Shown here one piece after another: positions 33,159 through 42,012 of a DNA stretch of 64,000 bases. A model generated the notes under the pieces. It did no database searches. It was not told the origin of the DNA and saw nothing but the letters and a program-made list of their open reading frames with translations. Source of the DNA: Pedobacter nanyangensis (lineage in GTDB: Bacteria > Bacteroidota > Bacteroidia > Sphingobacteriales > Sphingobacteriaceae); the NCBI RefSeq assembly GCF_003313505.1, contig NZ_QMHO01000003.1, positions 62,001-126,000 on the forward strand. The letters are read 5' to 3'. A program made the translations under genes and the position numbers. Numbering within the stretch: the stretch's first letter is position 1; each line of letters opens with the position of its first letter.

Positions 33159-33663
33159 AGTTATACTAGTTAATATATTTAGATGGATGGTGCTGTTGTT
33201 TATACAGATTTTTCTGTTGCGCAACATGGCCTTTTACAACCTGTCTACCCCATTTATTTATGTGCTGTTCATTTTGGTATTGCCTTTCCATATCCCAAAT
33301 TTACTACTGTACATCGTTGCTTTTGCTACCGGCCTAACGCTTGATTCGTTTTACGATACTTTGGGCGTACACACCAGCGCCTGCGTAGCCCTGGCCTTTG
33401 TAAGGATTCTTTTCATTTCAGTGAGTTTAAACCGAGAATCCATTGACGAACCTGAGCCTTCGCTGGGGAATATGGGCTTTAGGTGGTTTTCTTTATATGC
33501 GGTATTGTGTATTTTTGCTCACCACGTTGTACTGTTTTTCCTAGAAGCTTTTAAATTTACATCACTAACTTATACTTTGGGAAGAACTTTATTGAGCGTG
33601 GTATTTACCTTGTTTACCGTGTTGTTGGTTGAGTTTATCTTCCATAACAGAAAATCGGCCTAA
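33148..33663 (+). CDS. mreD: Rod-shape protein MreD
   Basis: The 171-residue integral membrane protein has five predicted segments, beginning MNSRVILVNIFRWMVLLFIQ, with the conserved LDSFYDTLGVHTSAC region. It overlaps the end of mreC and stops directly before pbp2, so translation is likely coupled. Confidence 0.9.
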   Translation: MNSRVILVNIFRWMVLLFIQIFLLRNMAFYNLSTPFIYVLFILVLPFHIPNLLLYIVAFATGLTLDSFYDTLGVHTSACVALAFVRILFISVSLNRESIDEPEPSLGNMGFRWFSLYAVLCIFAHHVVLFFLEAFKFTSLTYTLGRTLLSVVFTLFTVLLVEFIFHNRKSA

Positions 33664-35640
33664 ATGGATCAGCTGTTTAATAGAAAATATATCGTACAGG
33701 GCTTATTTGTGCTGATTGCACTGATTTTGCTGGGTAGACTTTTTTATATACAGGTAGCGAGCGACAAGTATTTTCTGGACGCCAACAACAATGCCCTTCG
33801 CAAAAAATTTATTTATCCGGCCCGCGGTGTGATTACCGATCGAAATGGGAAAGTTTTGGCGCAAAACCAGCCCACTTACGATTTAATGGTTACCCCCAAT
33901 GAGGTAAAACCTTTTGACACCCTTTCTTTGTGTAATATCATTGGTATTACCATGGAAGATTTCAGAAAGAAATTTCATAAAGCTATAGTACAATCAAGGT
34001 ATCAATCTTCTATTTTTCAAAAACTGCTTTCGGTGCAAACCTATGCGACGTTGCAGGAGCGTATGGCCAATTATAAGGGCTTTGATGTACAGAAAAGAAC
34101 TATCCGCTATTATCCCGACAGCATAGGCGGGCAGCTGCTTGGCTACATCAGAGAGGCCAACCAAAGAGAGATAGAAAAATACCAAGGTTATTATAAGCCT
34201 GGTGATTATATTGGAAAATCTGGTTTAGAAAAACAATATGAAGTTGAACTGCGGGGCTCAAAGGGCATAAAAAGGATTTTATACAATGCCTACAATGTAG
34301 CCCAGGGAAGCTACGCCGATGGAAAATTTGACTCGCTAGCTGTTGCCGGAGAACAGCTCACTACCACTATTGATGTAGAGATACAAAAACTTGGCGAGCA
34401 GCTTTTAACTACCAAAGTGGGAAGTATTGTGGCCATAGAACCTGCTACGGGCGAAATATTGGCCTTTGTAAGCAGCCCTGGTTACGACCCCAATTTGATG
34501 GTTGGCCCTGAAACGGGAAACAATTACATGAGGATTTTATCGAACCCTTACCGCCCTTTGTTTTCCCGTCCGTTAAGAGGAAGGTACTCTCCTGGCTCGG
34601 CATTTAAGCCACTAGACGCCTTGATTGCGCTGCAAGATGGTGTGGTAGATGAAAACTCAACTTTTAACTGCCCGGGCTACTATATTGCTGGTAATAGAAG
34701 GTTTAAATGCGAGCACGTTGATGGAAATATTGCCCTGCGTAGAGGTATTGCTCGTTCTTGTAACACTTACTTTTGGAGCATTTTTGCCAAAATGATGCTG
34801 AAAAAAGGCTATAAAAATCAGCATAAAGCCTATGATGAGTGGCAGGAGAAAGTGCGTAAATTTGGTATTGGAGATACTTTAGGAATTGATTTTCCTGGAG
34901 AAAGTGCCTACAAATTATTTACCGCCGAAGATTATACTAAACGTTACAGTAAATATTGGGGCTATACCACTATCTTATCAGTAGGTATTGGGCAAGGTGA
35001 AATTACCACCACCCCATTGCAAATGGCCAATATTATGGCCATTATTGCCAACCGGGGATATTATGTGAAACCGCACCTGGTTAAGGGAATTGGCGAGGGT
35101 AAACATATTGACCCTAAGTATAAGGAAAAACATTATGTTGGCATTGATGCCAAACATTTTGAACCTGTAATTGATGGAATGCAAGATGCGGTGAACAGCC
35201 CAATAGGTACCGCAACAGAGTCACGTATCCCCAATATTTTGATGTGCGGTAAAACAGGAACGGTACAAAACGTACACGGTAAGAACCACTCGGTATTTAT
35301 TGGTTTTGCCCCTCGCGACAATCCTAAAATTGCCATTGCGGTAATTGTAGAAAATGGTGGTTATGGTGGTGCTTATGCTGCTCCAATAGCCAGTTTTATT
35401 ACCGAGAAGTATTTAACGGATAGTTTAAAAGGCAGAAGAATTAACGGCGCTACTATTGACCAATATAAAAGCACCAACCTGCTTCCTGTTTTAAAGGACA
35501 AATTGCCTAAACAGAAAATTAAAACAGATACCAGCAAGGTAGACAGCACCAAAAAGACAGTTCCGTTAAAAAGCAATACCGCAAATAACCAATTTAACAA
35601 AGTAGCTATAGCACCCAAAAACAATGCAACAACAGAATAG
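33664..35640 (+). CDS. mrdA: Penicillin-binding protein 2 (elongation transpeptidase)
   Basis: Class B transpeptidase of the elongation machinery. At 658 residues it has a single N-terminal membrane anchor (YIVQGLFVLIALILLGRLFY), a dimerisation domain with RGVITDRNGKVLAQNQPTYD, and the transpeptidase domain with SPGSAFKPLDA (active Ser near residue 311), SCNTYFW (SxN) and CGKTGTVQN (KTG near 528). The C-terminal 70 residues are a Lys/Thr/Asn-rich tail. It overlaps rodA by 17 bp. Confidence 0.95.
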   Translation: MDQLFNRKYIVQGLFVLIALILLGRLFYIQVASDKYFLDANNNALRKKFIYPARGVITDRNGKVLAQNQPTYDLMVTPNEVKPFDTLSLCNIIGITMEDFRKKFHKAIVQSRYQSSIFQKLLSVQTYATLQERMANYKGFDVQKRTIRYYPDSIGGQLLGYIREANQREIEKYQGYYKPGDYIGKSGLEKQYEVELRGSKGIKRILYNAYNVAQGSYADGKFDSLAVAGEQLTTTIDVEIQKLGEQLLTTKVGSIVAIEPATGEILAFVSSPGYDPNLMVGPETGNNYMRILSNPYRPLFSRPLRGRYSPGSAFKPLDALIALQDGVVDENSTFNCPGYYIAGNRRFKCEHVDGNIALRRGIARSCNTYFWSIFAKMMLKKGYKNQHKAYDEWQEKVRKFGIGDTLGIDFPGESAYKLFTAEDYTKRYSKYWGYTTILSVGIGQGEITTTPLQMANIMAIIANRGYYVKPHLVKGIGEGKHIDPKYKEKHYVGIDAKHFEPVIDGMQDAVNSPIGTATESRIPNILMCGKTGTVQNVHGKNHSVFIGFAPRDNPKIAIAVIVENGGYGGAYAAPIASFITEKYLTDSLKGRRINGATIDQYKSTNLLPVLKDKLPKQKIKTDTSKVDSTKKTVPLKSNTANNQFNKVAIAPKNNATTE

Positions 35641-36886
35641 CAGGTTTTTCTTTAATGTTGATTGGATCACCATATTAATTTATATGGCCCTGTGTGCTAT
35701 TGGTTTTGTCAATATTTTTTCGGTTCAATACGATCCAGATAAATCAGAGGCATTCAGTTTCTCTGCGGAATACGGCAAGCAATTGATCTTCATCATTTCT
35801 GCCTTGGTTTTGGGCCTGTCCATTTTGTTGTTCGACTCCAAGTTTTTCAGTGTTTTTGCTCCAATAGTTTATGGTGTAACCATTCTTTTGCTGCTAGCGG
35901 TGTTGGTGGTTGGCAGAAATGTTGGCGGTAACCAAGCCTGGATTCCCATTGGCTCCTTCAGGTTACAACCGTCGGAATTTGCCAAGTTTGGCACTGCCCT
36001 GCTATTGGCCAGATATATCAGCTCCTTTAACGTAAAGCTAAATTCGTTAAAACCTATTTTAATTTGTGCGGCAATTATTGTATTGCCTATGGTATTAATT
36101 ATGCTACAACCCGATGCAGGGTCTATGTTAGTGTTTCTTTCGTTCATGTTCCCGCTTTATAGAGAAGGTTTACCGGGCAGCTTGCTCATCATTTTTTGGG
36201 GAGCGGTGTTACTATTTATCCTCAACTTATTTGTTTCCCCTTCGCTACTTATCTGCTGTATTTTGATTATCGGTGGATTGTTTGCCTACAATGCAAGGAA
36301 AAGGTTGCAGAAAGTAATTAATATCGGGATCATTACCCTGATTGCCATTTGCTACTTATTTGTAGCCAAATACCTGTTCGAGAATGTCTTAAAACCGCAT
36401 CAGCGTACACGTATTGAATTGATTTTGGGACTAACCAGCGATAACCGAGGGGCTGGCTATAATGTAATCCAATCTAAAATAGCCATTGGTGCCGGACAGC
36501 TTACCGGCCGAGGGTATTTAGAAGGTACTCAAACCAAATATGGCTATGTGCCTGCCCAAAGTACCGACTTTATTTTTTCGACCATAGGTGAAGAATGGGG
36601 CTTTGTAGGCTGTTTTGTAGTGATTGGCCTTTATATGTTCCTGCTGCTGCGAATTGTGAATATGGCCGAACGACAACGCTCCGTTTTTTCGCGGGTGTAT
36701 GGCTACAGCATTGCCTGCATCTTATTTTTCCACGTCTTTATCAATATCGGGATGACCATCGGTATTATGCCCGTAATTGGTATCCCCTTACCTTTTATCA
36801 GCTACGGTGGCTCTTCGCTATGGAGTTTTACGATATTGCTTTTCATTTTCCTGAAACTGGATTCGAACAGGATGGGATTTATTTGA
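35624..36886 (+). CDS. rodA: RodA peptidoglycan glycosyltransferase (SEDS)
   Basis: SEDS-family polymerase that works with PBP2. The 420-residue protein has about ten membrane segments. Signature parts: GGNQAWIPIGSFRLQPSEFAK, the acidic DNRGAGYNVIQSKIAIGAGQ, TDFIFSTIGEEWGFVG and the ending IGIPLPFISYGGSSLWS. Last gene of the elongation cluster. Confidence 0.95.
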   Translation: MQQQNSRFFFNVDWITILIYMALCAIGFVNIFSVQYDPDKSEAFSFSAEYGKQLIFIISALVLGLSILLFDSKFFSVFAPIVYGVTILLLLAVLVVGRNVGGNQAWIPIGSFRLQPSEFAKFGTALLLARYISSFNVKLNSLKPILICAAIIVLPMVLIMLQPDAGSMLVFLSFMFPLYREGLPGSLLIIFWGAVLLFILNLFVSPSLLICCILIIGGLFAYNARKRLQKVINIGIITLIAICYLFVAKYLFENVLKPHQRTRIELILGLTSDNRGAGYNVIQSKIAIGAGQLTGRGYLEGTQTKYGYVPAQSTDFIFSTIGEEWGFVGCFVVIGLYMFLLLRIVNMAERQRSVFSRVYGYSIACILFFHVFINIGMTIGIMPVIGIPLPFISYGGSSLWSFTILLFIFLKLDSNRMGFI

Positions 36887-36896
36887 TGGAGCAAAG

Positions 36897-36958
36897 AATA
36901 AGGAACAAAGAATAAAGATATACGTTTTAAAAGAAGTCCTTGTTCCTTGTTCCTTATT
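36897..36958. terminator. Inverted repeat between convergent genes rodA and 36979
   Basis: AATAAGGAACAA (36897-36908) is the exact reverse complement of TTGTTCCTTATT (36947-36958). The arms are made from the GGAACAA heptamer repeat. It may terminate both convergent transcripts. Confidence 0.5.
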
Positions 36959-36978
36959 CCTTGTTCATTTATCCAAAC

Positions 36979-38133
36979 TTAGTCTTTAAACCTTCTATTC
37001 AACAACAGATAGAACTTGTCTACGGTGGCTTGTTTATCGGCCCAATTGTTTTTTACCGCATAGTTCTTTTGGAAGAAATTATCAGCGGCATCAAAATTTG
37101 GCATTTTGTTGGCAATATCTATGGCCTCGGCGTAAGCCAAATTGTACCCATTGAAAAGATCTTTAATATATAAAAGCTTATCGTTTAGGTTAATGGCCGC
37201 CTTGAGGTCCGTGATATTGTTACCAGAAGTTTCATTTAACCTTGTACTGGTATTTTTTCCGGCTAAAATGTCATTTAACGTAGGTTTATAGGTGGCCTCA
37301 ACTTCTACCGCTATCTTGGTGGCCTCAATGGTTACTTTGCCAACGGTTTCTGTTGTTGGCGGCACTTCTTTATCGACAGGTTCAGCAACTATTTTAGGAA
37401 TTTGCAGTTGTTCCTCTTGATGTACCAAAAATGGTTCGGGGCCAATTTCATCTTCCTCTAAATCCTCAGGGTTACGGATAAGATTTTGCTTCACCTTCTT
37501 TTTTTGCTCCAAAATCAGTTCTTCTTCCTTGCTCAATGGCCTGTCGAATAACTGATCGGCAGTTTTTTCCTCAAAATCAAATTTATCTTCTTCGGTGTAG
37601 CTTTCGCTGTTTAAGATAAACTCAAAAGTTTTGGTTGGCTCCTCTTCTAACCTAAATAACTCTTTTTCGTGCTCTACCAATGGAGCCACTTCTTCAATCT
37701 TTTCCTCCACAATGTGAGGCATTTCTATTTCTTCTACTCCCTGGTTTTGTTCGTCTTCTACCTGTTCTTCGCTAACGATTTGAGGTTGTTCCTGTATTTG
37801 ATTTTCCGGAAATATGGCTTCCAATTTTTCTTCGGCGTTAGCAAAAGTAATGGCTTCAACTTGTTGTACGTCCTTCAGTTCATCAACAATCTCATCATCT
37901 ATCACGGAGTTTTCAGGTATTTCTGGCGCTTGTATCGCTAAAGGAGCCTGAAAAGGAAGGTTAAGTTTTCTAATGATCTGGATATGGTCTGCCAAGAAGT
38001 TCGCATTTGCTAAAAAAAGTTCCAGCTCCAGCTCGCTCAATTGCTCAGGGTTTTGAGACAAAAACTGATATTGGTCGTTCAATTCGTGAAGTATATTCCC
38101 TAATTTCCTGAAAAGAGCTTCTTGTTTCATCAT
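36979..38133 (-). CDS. Acidic protein with a disordered middle, function unknown
   Basis: Not recognised by name. The 384-residue protein starts MMKQEALFRKLGNILHELND (the second Met at 38130 could be the true start). Residues about 1-65 form helices, about 70-265 are extremely Glu-rich with Pro and Gln (LEAIFPENQIQEQPQIVSEE), and about 270-384 are again folded (DILAGKNTSTRLNETSGNNI, DLKAAINLNDKLLYIKDLFN, NFFQKNYAVKNNWADKQATV). The C-terminal part looks conserved. No signal peptide or membrane segment, so it is cytoplasmic. It is divergent from tdk (95 bp). Confidence 0.75.
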   Translation of the reverse strand: MMKQEALFRKLGNILHELNDQYQFLSQNPEQLSELELELFLANANFLADHIQIIRKLNLPFQAPLAIQAPEIPENSVIDDEIVDELKDVQQVEAITFANAEEKLEAIFPENQIQEQPQIVSEEQVEDEQNQGVEEIEMPHIVEEKIEEVAPLVEHEKELFRLEEEPTKTFEFILNSESYTEEDKFDFEEKTADQLFDRPLSKEEELILEQKKKVKQNLIRNPEDLEEDEIGPEPFLVHQEEQLQIPKIVAEPVDKEVPPTTETVGKVTIEATKIAVEVEATYKPTLNDILAGKNTSTRLNETSGNNITDLKAAINLNDKLLYIKDLFNGYNLAYAEAIDIANKMPNFDAADNFFQKNYAVKNNWADKQATVDKFYLLLNRRFKD

Positions 38134-38227
38134 AATCTTGTAACGAAAGTTTTGGCGTTTTATGTTAGTAACTGATAACCAAAAATACTATAAAAATCTT
38201 TTATATTTGGCTAAAAATACCTTTACA

Positions 38228-38803
38228 ATGTTATTTAGTGAGCAAAATTTTAGACGGGGAGAATTTAGTGGAAGTATTGAAGTAATTTGCGGTTCCATGT
38301 TTTCTGGTAAAACGGAAGAGTTGATCAGAAGATTAAAAAGGGCGCAGATCGCTAAATTGAACGTTGAGATTTTCAAACCAAAAACCGACACCCGTTATGA
38401 TGATACCGCAGTGGTATCACACGATTTAAACTCCATACAATCTACACCTGTAGACAGTTCATCGGCCATTTTATTATTGGGAACCAACACCCAAGTAGTG
38501 GGTATTGATGAGGCGCAGTTTTTTGACGACGAGCTTCCAGAAGTTTGTAATACATTGGCCAAAAAAGGTATTAGGGTGGTTATTGCTGGTTTGGACATGG
38601 ATTTTTTAGGCAAACCTTTTGGCCCAATGCCAGCCTTAATGGCCATTGCTGAACACGTTACCAAAGTAAATGCGGTATGTATGCAGTGTGGTAGTCCGGC
38701 AGTTTATTCTTACCGCACCGCAGCAAGCGAAGCCCGGGTGCTTTTGGGCGAGAAAGATAGCTACGAGCCTCGTTGCAGAGCCTGCTTTAATACTTTGGGA
38801 TAA
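38228..38803 (+). CDS. tdk: Thymidine kinase (type II)
   Basis: Salvages thymidine to TMP. Start at [20 protein letters not shown] (38228) gives 191 residues, normal for the family; an in-frame ATG at 38162 would add 22 residues. Walker A is [11 protein letters not shown] (about residue 26). The DEAQFFD motif carries the catalytic Glu. A zinc ribbon is present: CMQCGSP and PRCRACFN. Confidence 0.95.
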   Translation: MLFSEQNFRRGEFSGSIEVICGSMFSGKTEELIRRLKRAQIAKLNVEIFKPKTDTRYDDTAVVSHDLNSIQSTPVDSSSAILLLGTNTQVVGIDEAQFFDDELPEVCNTLAKKGIRVVIAGLDMDFLGKPFGPMPALMAIAEHVTKVNAVCMQCGSPAVYSYRTAASEARVLLGEKDSYEPRCRACFNTLG

Positions 38804-39081
38804 CAGCTACTTCTTTTTGGATTATTCCTTAACTCGCTGAGTTCGGGTTAAGAAAATCCTTTGAAACCTCAGAAACAAATAAATAAAAATCCAAGGCTTA
38901 CTGCCTTAGGGTATTTGTAACACCATTGAGTTTACGATGCACCTATCTGGCTTATTTTAGAAACTTTTGCTGGTAAAAAATACAACCGCATAGGCACGTG
39001 AGCGTGTATAACAAAGAGGCTATGCTGGAGCTGGATATAATGAAAAATCACAAAACGCTTATCCCCAACTTAGGTTAATTG

Positions 39082-41931
39082 CTATTTCGCTACAATCATT
39101 TTTTTGGCTTGCTTATAATTGGGCGTGTTTAGTTTATAGGTATAAATCCCACTGGCAAAAGTGCTCAAATCAACATAAAACTGATAGCTACCTGCTTCAA
39201 CGGTTCCTTCGGTCACCTTTCTTATTTTTCGGCCCATTATATCGTAAATGGTCAAATCAATTTTCGTTTTTTCAGGCAGGTTTACCGGAATATAGGTAAA
39301 CGTTTTACCTTCGTTAGGATAATTCTGTCCTAAAGCATATTCGGTAGGAACTACCCTAATTGGCCTCTTGCTCACTTCCGTATATTTAACTTGCGCCGCA
39401 TCGCCAACAGTCGTCAATTCGCCTTTATTATCGCCTGCTAAAAAGGCATAGGCCAGTGTTATCGACTGATTTTTAGGAATTTTATAAGGCCCACTCCCCA
39501 GGGTAAACATCACATCATAACCATTAGCTGTGTTATGCCCTAAACCTACGGCCTGTATGCCAGAAGTTAGGGTTTTGTATTTCTCTGAAGTGTTAAATAC
39601 ATTATCCGAAAGAAAACTATTCGGCAATTGATAGGACAGTGGATAATAAGCAGGTGCTGCCGAATGGCTCAACAACCGTATGCCGGCATAAGGATAGGCA
39701 GCATTTTTCTTGGCATAAACGTAAGCAGTTTTGTTTGGCACATCATATTCGGTAGCATTGGCAGATGATTCGTCCAAATCCCAATCGGTAAACAAACCTG
39801 TATAAATGTTTTCCAGGTCAGCATTACTGGTGTTCACAATTTCATACTCTACCAGCACATATTTATCATCGGTAATGGTATTGAATGCCCAAACCCGGGA
39901 AAGCACTTTCAATCCAATGGGATTTGCCGCTCCCCCATCAGTAAAAATACTGGCGCCTTCAAATGGTGCGGTACTGTTGGCCACTACCGATGCGGTTTGC
40001 TGCTTCCTAAAATCTTCACTGTAATAGGTGTCTGTGCGGGCATTGTTCATCACCTGTGTTTCCGATTTGGCGATGAGCAAGGCTACTTCATAAAGCAAAT
40101 TTTCGTTTTTATAGATAAAGCCCAGTCCTGCGGTGGCATTGGCCTTACTGTAGCCAACCCGGCCATTTGAAGTAAGCGTAGTATTAATTTGATTAACTGC
40201 TATGTTAAGATAATCGAGTGCGACAATGGTTTCAAAGCTTTCTACATCAGTATATGCACCAGCATTTCCTGCATAATTAAGCGTAAAAACAACTTTTTGA
40301 TTTTCTGGAGCATTAGCTAACACTTTCACTTTAATGGGCGTTAGGCCTGTTTTGGTTTCAAGGCTATTCAAATTGCCAACATTTAAAGATGGATTTACCA
40401 CCTGCACGAAAGGACTGCTGGTGGCAAGCGTTACGGTTAGCCCGTTGATAGGTCCCAAAAAGTTTTTAAGCGCAAATTGTAGGGTAATTTCCGTTCCGGG
40501 CGCCCGGTTGCCCAAACTTTGGTCGCTAATGGTTAGCTGTTGATAACGAACCGATGCCCCATTCTCGGTTAAGGCCCGATAAACATTTAGCCTGCCTTTT
40601 CCCAATAAATTGGCATAATTTGGATTTTTAGCATCTATAGGATCAGCGGTGGTGCGTAACAGTTCTCCGATCTGCAACCCCGAATAAGCAGGGTATTTTG
40701 CCTTTAGCAAGGCCGCTGCACCAGCTACCAAAGGTGCCGCCATGGAAGTTCCCGATTTATAGCCATAGGAATTTCCGTAAATGGTGTTATAGATCCCCGC
40801 TCCAGGCGCCGAAATATCCACATACGTTCCGTAATTAGAGTTAGCACTTTTCACATCATTTGGGTCGAGGTTTGCTACGGCGAGTACGCCATCAAAGGCG
40901 GCGGGATAAATAGGGATATCATTCCCTGAATTTCCCGCAGCTGCAATAACCAAACAACCTTTGCTAATGGCATAATCGATTATCTCCTGTCCAAATTGGC
41001 CTCCGCCTACACCTCCCCATGAGCAATTGATAATCTGTGCACCTTTATCGGCAGCGTATTTGATGCCTTCATAACCTTTGTAAATTGAAGTTGGGTTATC
41101 ATCAGCTCCTGCTTTTACAATTAAAAGTTTTGCATTGTAAGCGATACTTGCCACTCCTATCCCGTTATCTGATACCGCCGAAGCAATCCCACTAACATGC
41201 ACGCCGTGGTCGGCGGCGGCACTTTTAACATTGGGATCATTATCGGGGATCATGGTACTTGCTGATTGTCCGCATAAATCCCAGCCGTAATAATTGTCAA
41301 CGTAGCCATCGCCATCATCATCTATTCCATTGATGGGGTCTGCTGTATTTAAATAGATATTTCCAGCTAAATCTGGATGCGTCACTTCAGAACCAGAATC
41401 AACAATCCCAATAACTACGTTTGAAGAGCTTTTTAACACATCCCACGCTTGTGGAGCCTTTACTTGTGGTAAATAAAATTGTGTTCCATAAGAAGCATCA
41501 TTAGGGGCATACCATGTGGTATGGATGTAACTAGGTTCCACATAAGCAATATTTTGGTCTTGCAACAAAGTATTAATGACACTTTCGATATTAGCGGTTC
41601 CAGTGTATTTTGCCCGATAATAGCTTTCGGCACGAAAGTCTGTTTCGTTGCTTATTGAGCCTTGTTCAACATTTGAGCTTTCGCTGAATATTGGTTCAAA
41701 CACGGCCAATGAAACACCCTGGGCACTCAGCTGCTTTTCGGCGCTTTGCGTTGTGGCATTGCGTTTAGCACCTGCCTTAAATTTAATGACCAAGGTATTG
41801 GGCAGGTAATCTTTTTCTGTAACTCCCGTAGGCAGTTTAAACTTTGTTTTATGGAAAGAAAACCGGCCGTTATCCTGCTTAAAAGCTAACAGGATAACCA
41901 GCACCAAAACGAACAGGTAATTCTTCTTCAT
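39082..41931 (-). CDS. Secreted subtilase (S8) with T9SS type-A sorting tail
   Basis: The 949-residue serine peptidase starts at MKKNYLFVLVLVILLAFKQD (41931). The frame continues upstream to 42012 but that part lies between genes. Order: signal peptide, inhibitor-like pro-region (about 30-140), and the S8 domain with Asp in VIGIVDSGSEVTHPD (about 178), His in DHGVHVSGIAS (about 242) and Ser in SGTSMAAPLVAG (about 395). Then about 350 residues of beta-rich modules and a T9SS type-A sorting domain from QNYPNEGKTF to the end, KQAKKMIVAK. So it is secreted by the type IX system. It follows the TonB receptor by 82 bp and ends the BlaI/M56 cluster. Confidence 0.93.
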   Translation of the reverse strand: MKKNYLFVLVLVILLAFKQDNGRFSFHKTKFKLPTGVTEKDYLPNTLVIKFKAGAKRNATTQSAEKQLSAQGVSLAVFEPIFSESSNVEQGSISNETDFRAESYYRAKYTGTANIESVINTLLQDQNIAYVEPSYIHTTWYAPNDASYGTQFYLPQVKAPQAWDVLKSSSNVVIGIVDSGSEVTHPDLAGNIYLNTADPINGIDDDGDGYVDNYYGWDLCGQSASTMIPDNDPNVKSAAADHGVHVSGIASAVSDNGIGVASIAYNAKLLIVKAGADDNPTSIYKGYEGIKYAADKGAQIINCSWGGVGGGQFGQEIIDYAISKGCLVIAAAGNSGNDIPIYPAAFDGVLAVANLDPNDVKSANSNYGTYVDISAPGAGIYNTIYGNSYGYKSGTSMAAPLVAGAAALLKAKYPAYSGLQIGELLRTTADPIDAKNPNYANLLGKGRLNVYRALTENGASVRYQQLTISDQSLGNRAPGTEITLQFALKNFLGPINGLTVTLATSSPFVQVVNPSLNVGNLNSLETKTGLTPIKVKVLANAPENQKVVFTLNYAGNAGAYTDVESFETIVALDYLNIAVNQINTTLTSNGRVGYSKANATAGLGFIYKNENLLYEVALLIAKSETQVMNNARTDTYYSEDFRKQQTASVVANSTAPFEGASIFTDGGAANPIGLKVLSRVWAFNTITDDKYVLVEYEIVNTSNADLENIYTGLFTDWDLDESSANATEYDVPNKTAYVYAKKNAAYPYAGIRLLSHSAAPAYYPLSYQLPNSFLSDNVFNTSEKYKTLTSGIQAVGLGHNTANGYDVMFTLGSGPYKIPKNQSITLAYAFLAGDNKGELTTVGDAAQVKYTEVSKRPIRVVPTEYALGQNYPNEGKTFTYIPVNLPEKTKIDLTIYDIMGRKIRKVTEGTVEAGSYQFYVDLSTFASGIYTYKLNTPNYKQAKKMIVAK

Positions 41932-42012
41932 CCTAGGGGCGAAATTTAAACGAAGATATTGATAATTAAGTGCCAAGGCAAGAAAAACAAACGATCTGTG
42001 TTTGGCCGGCAC

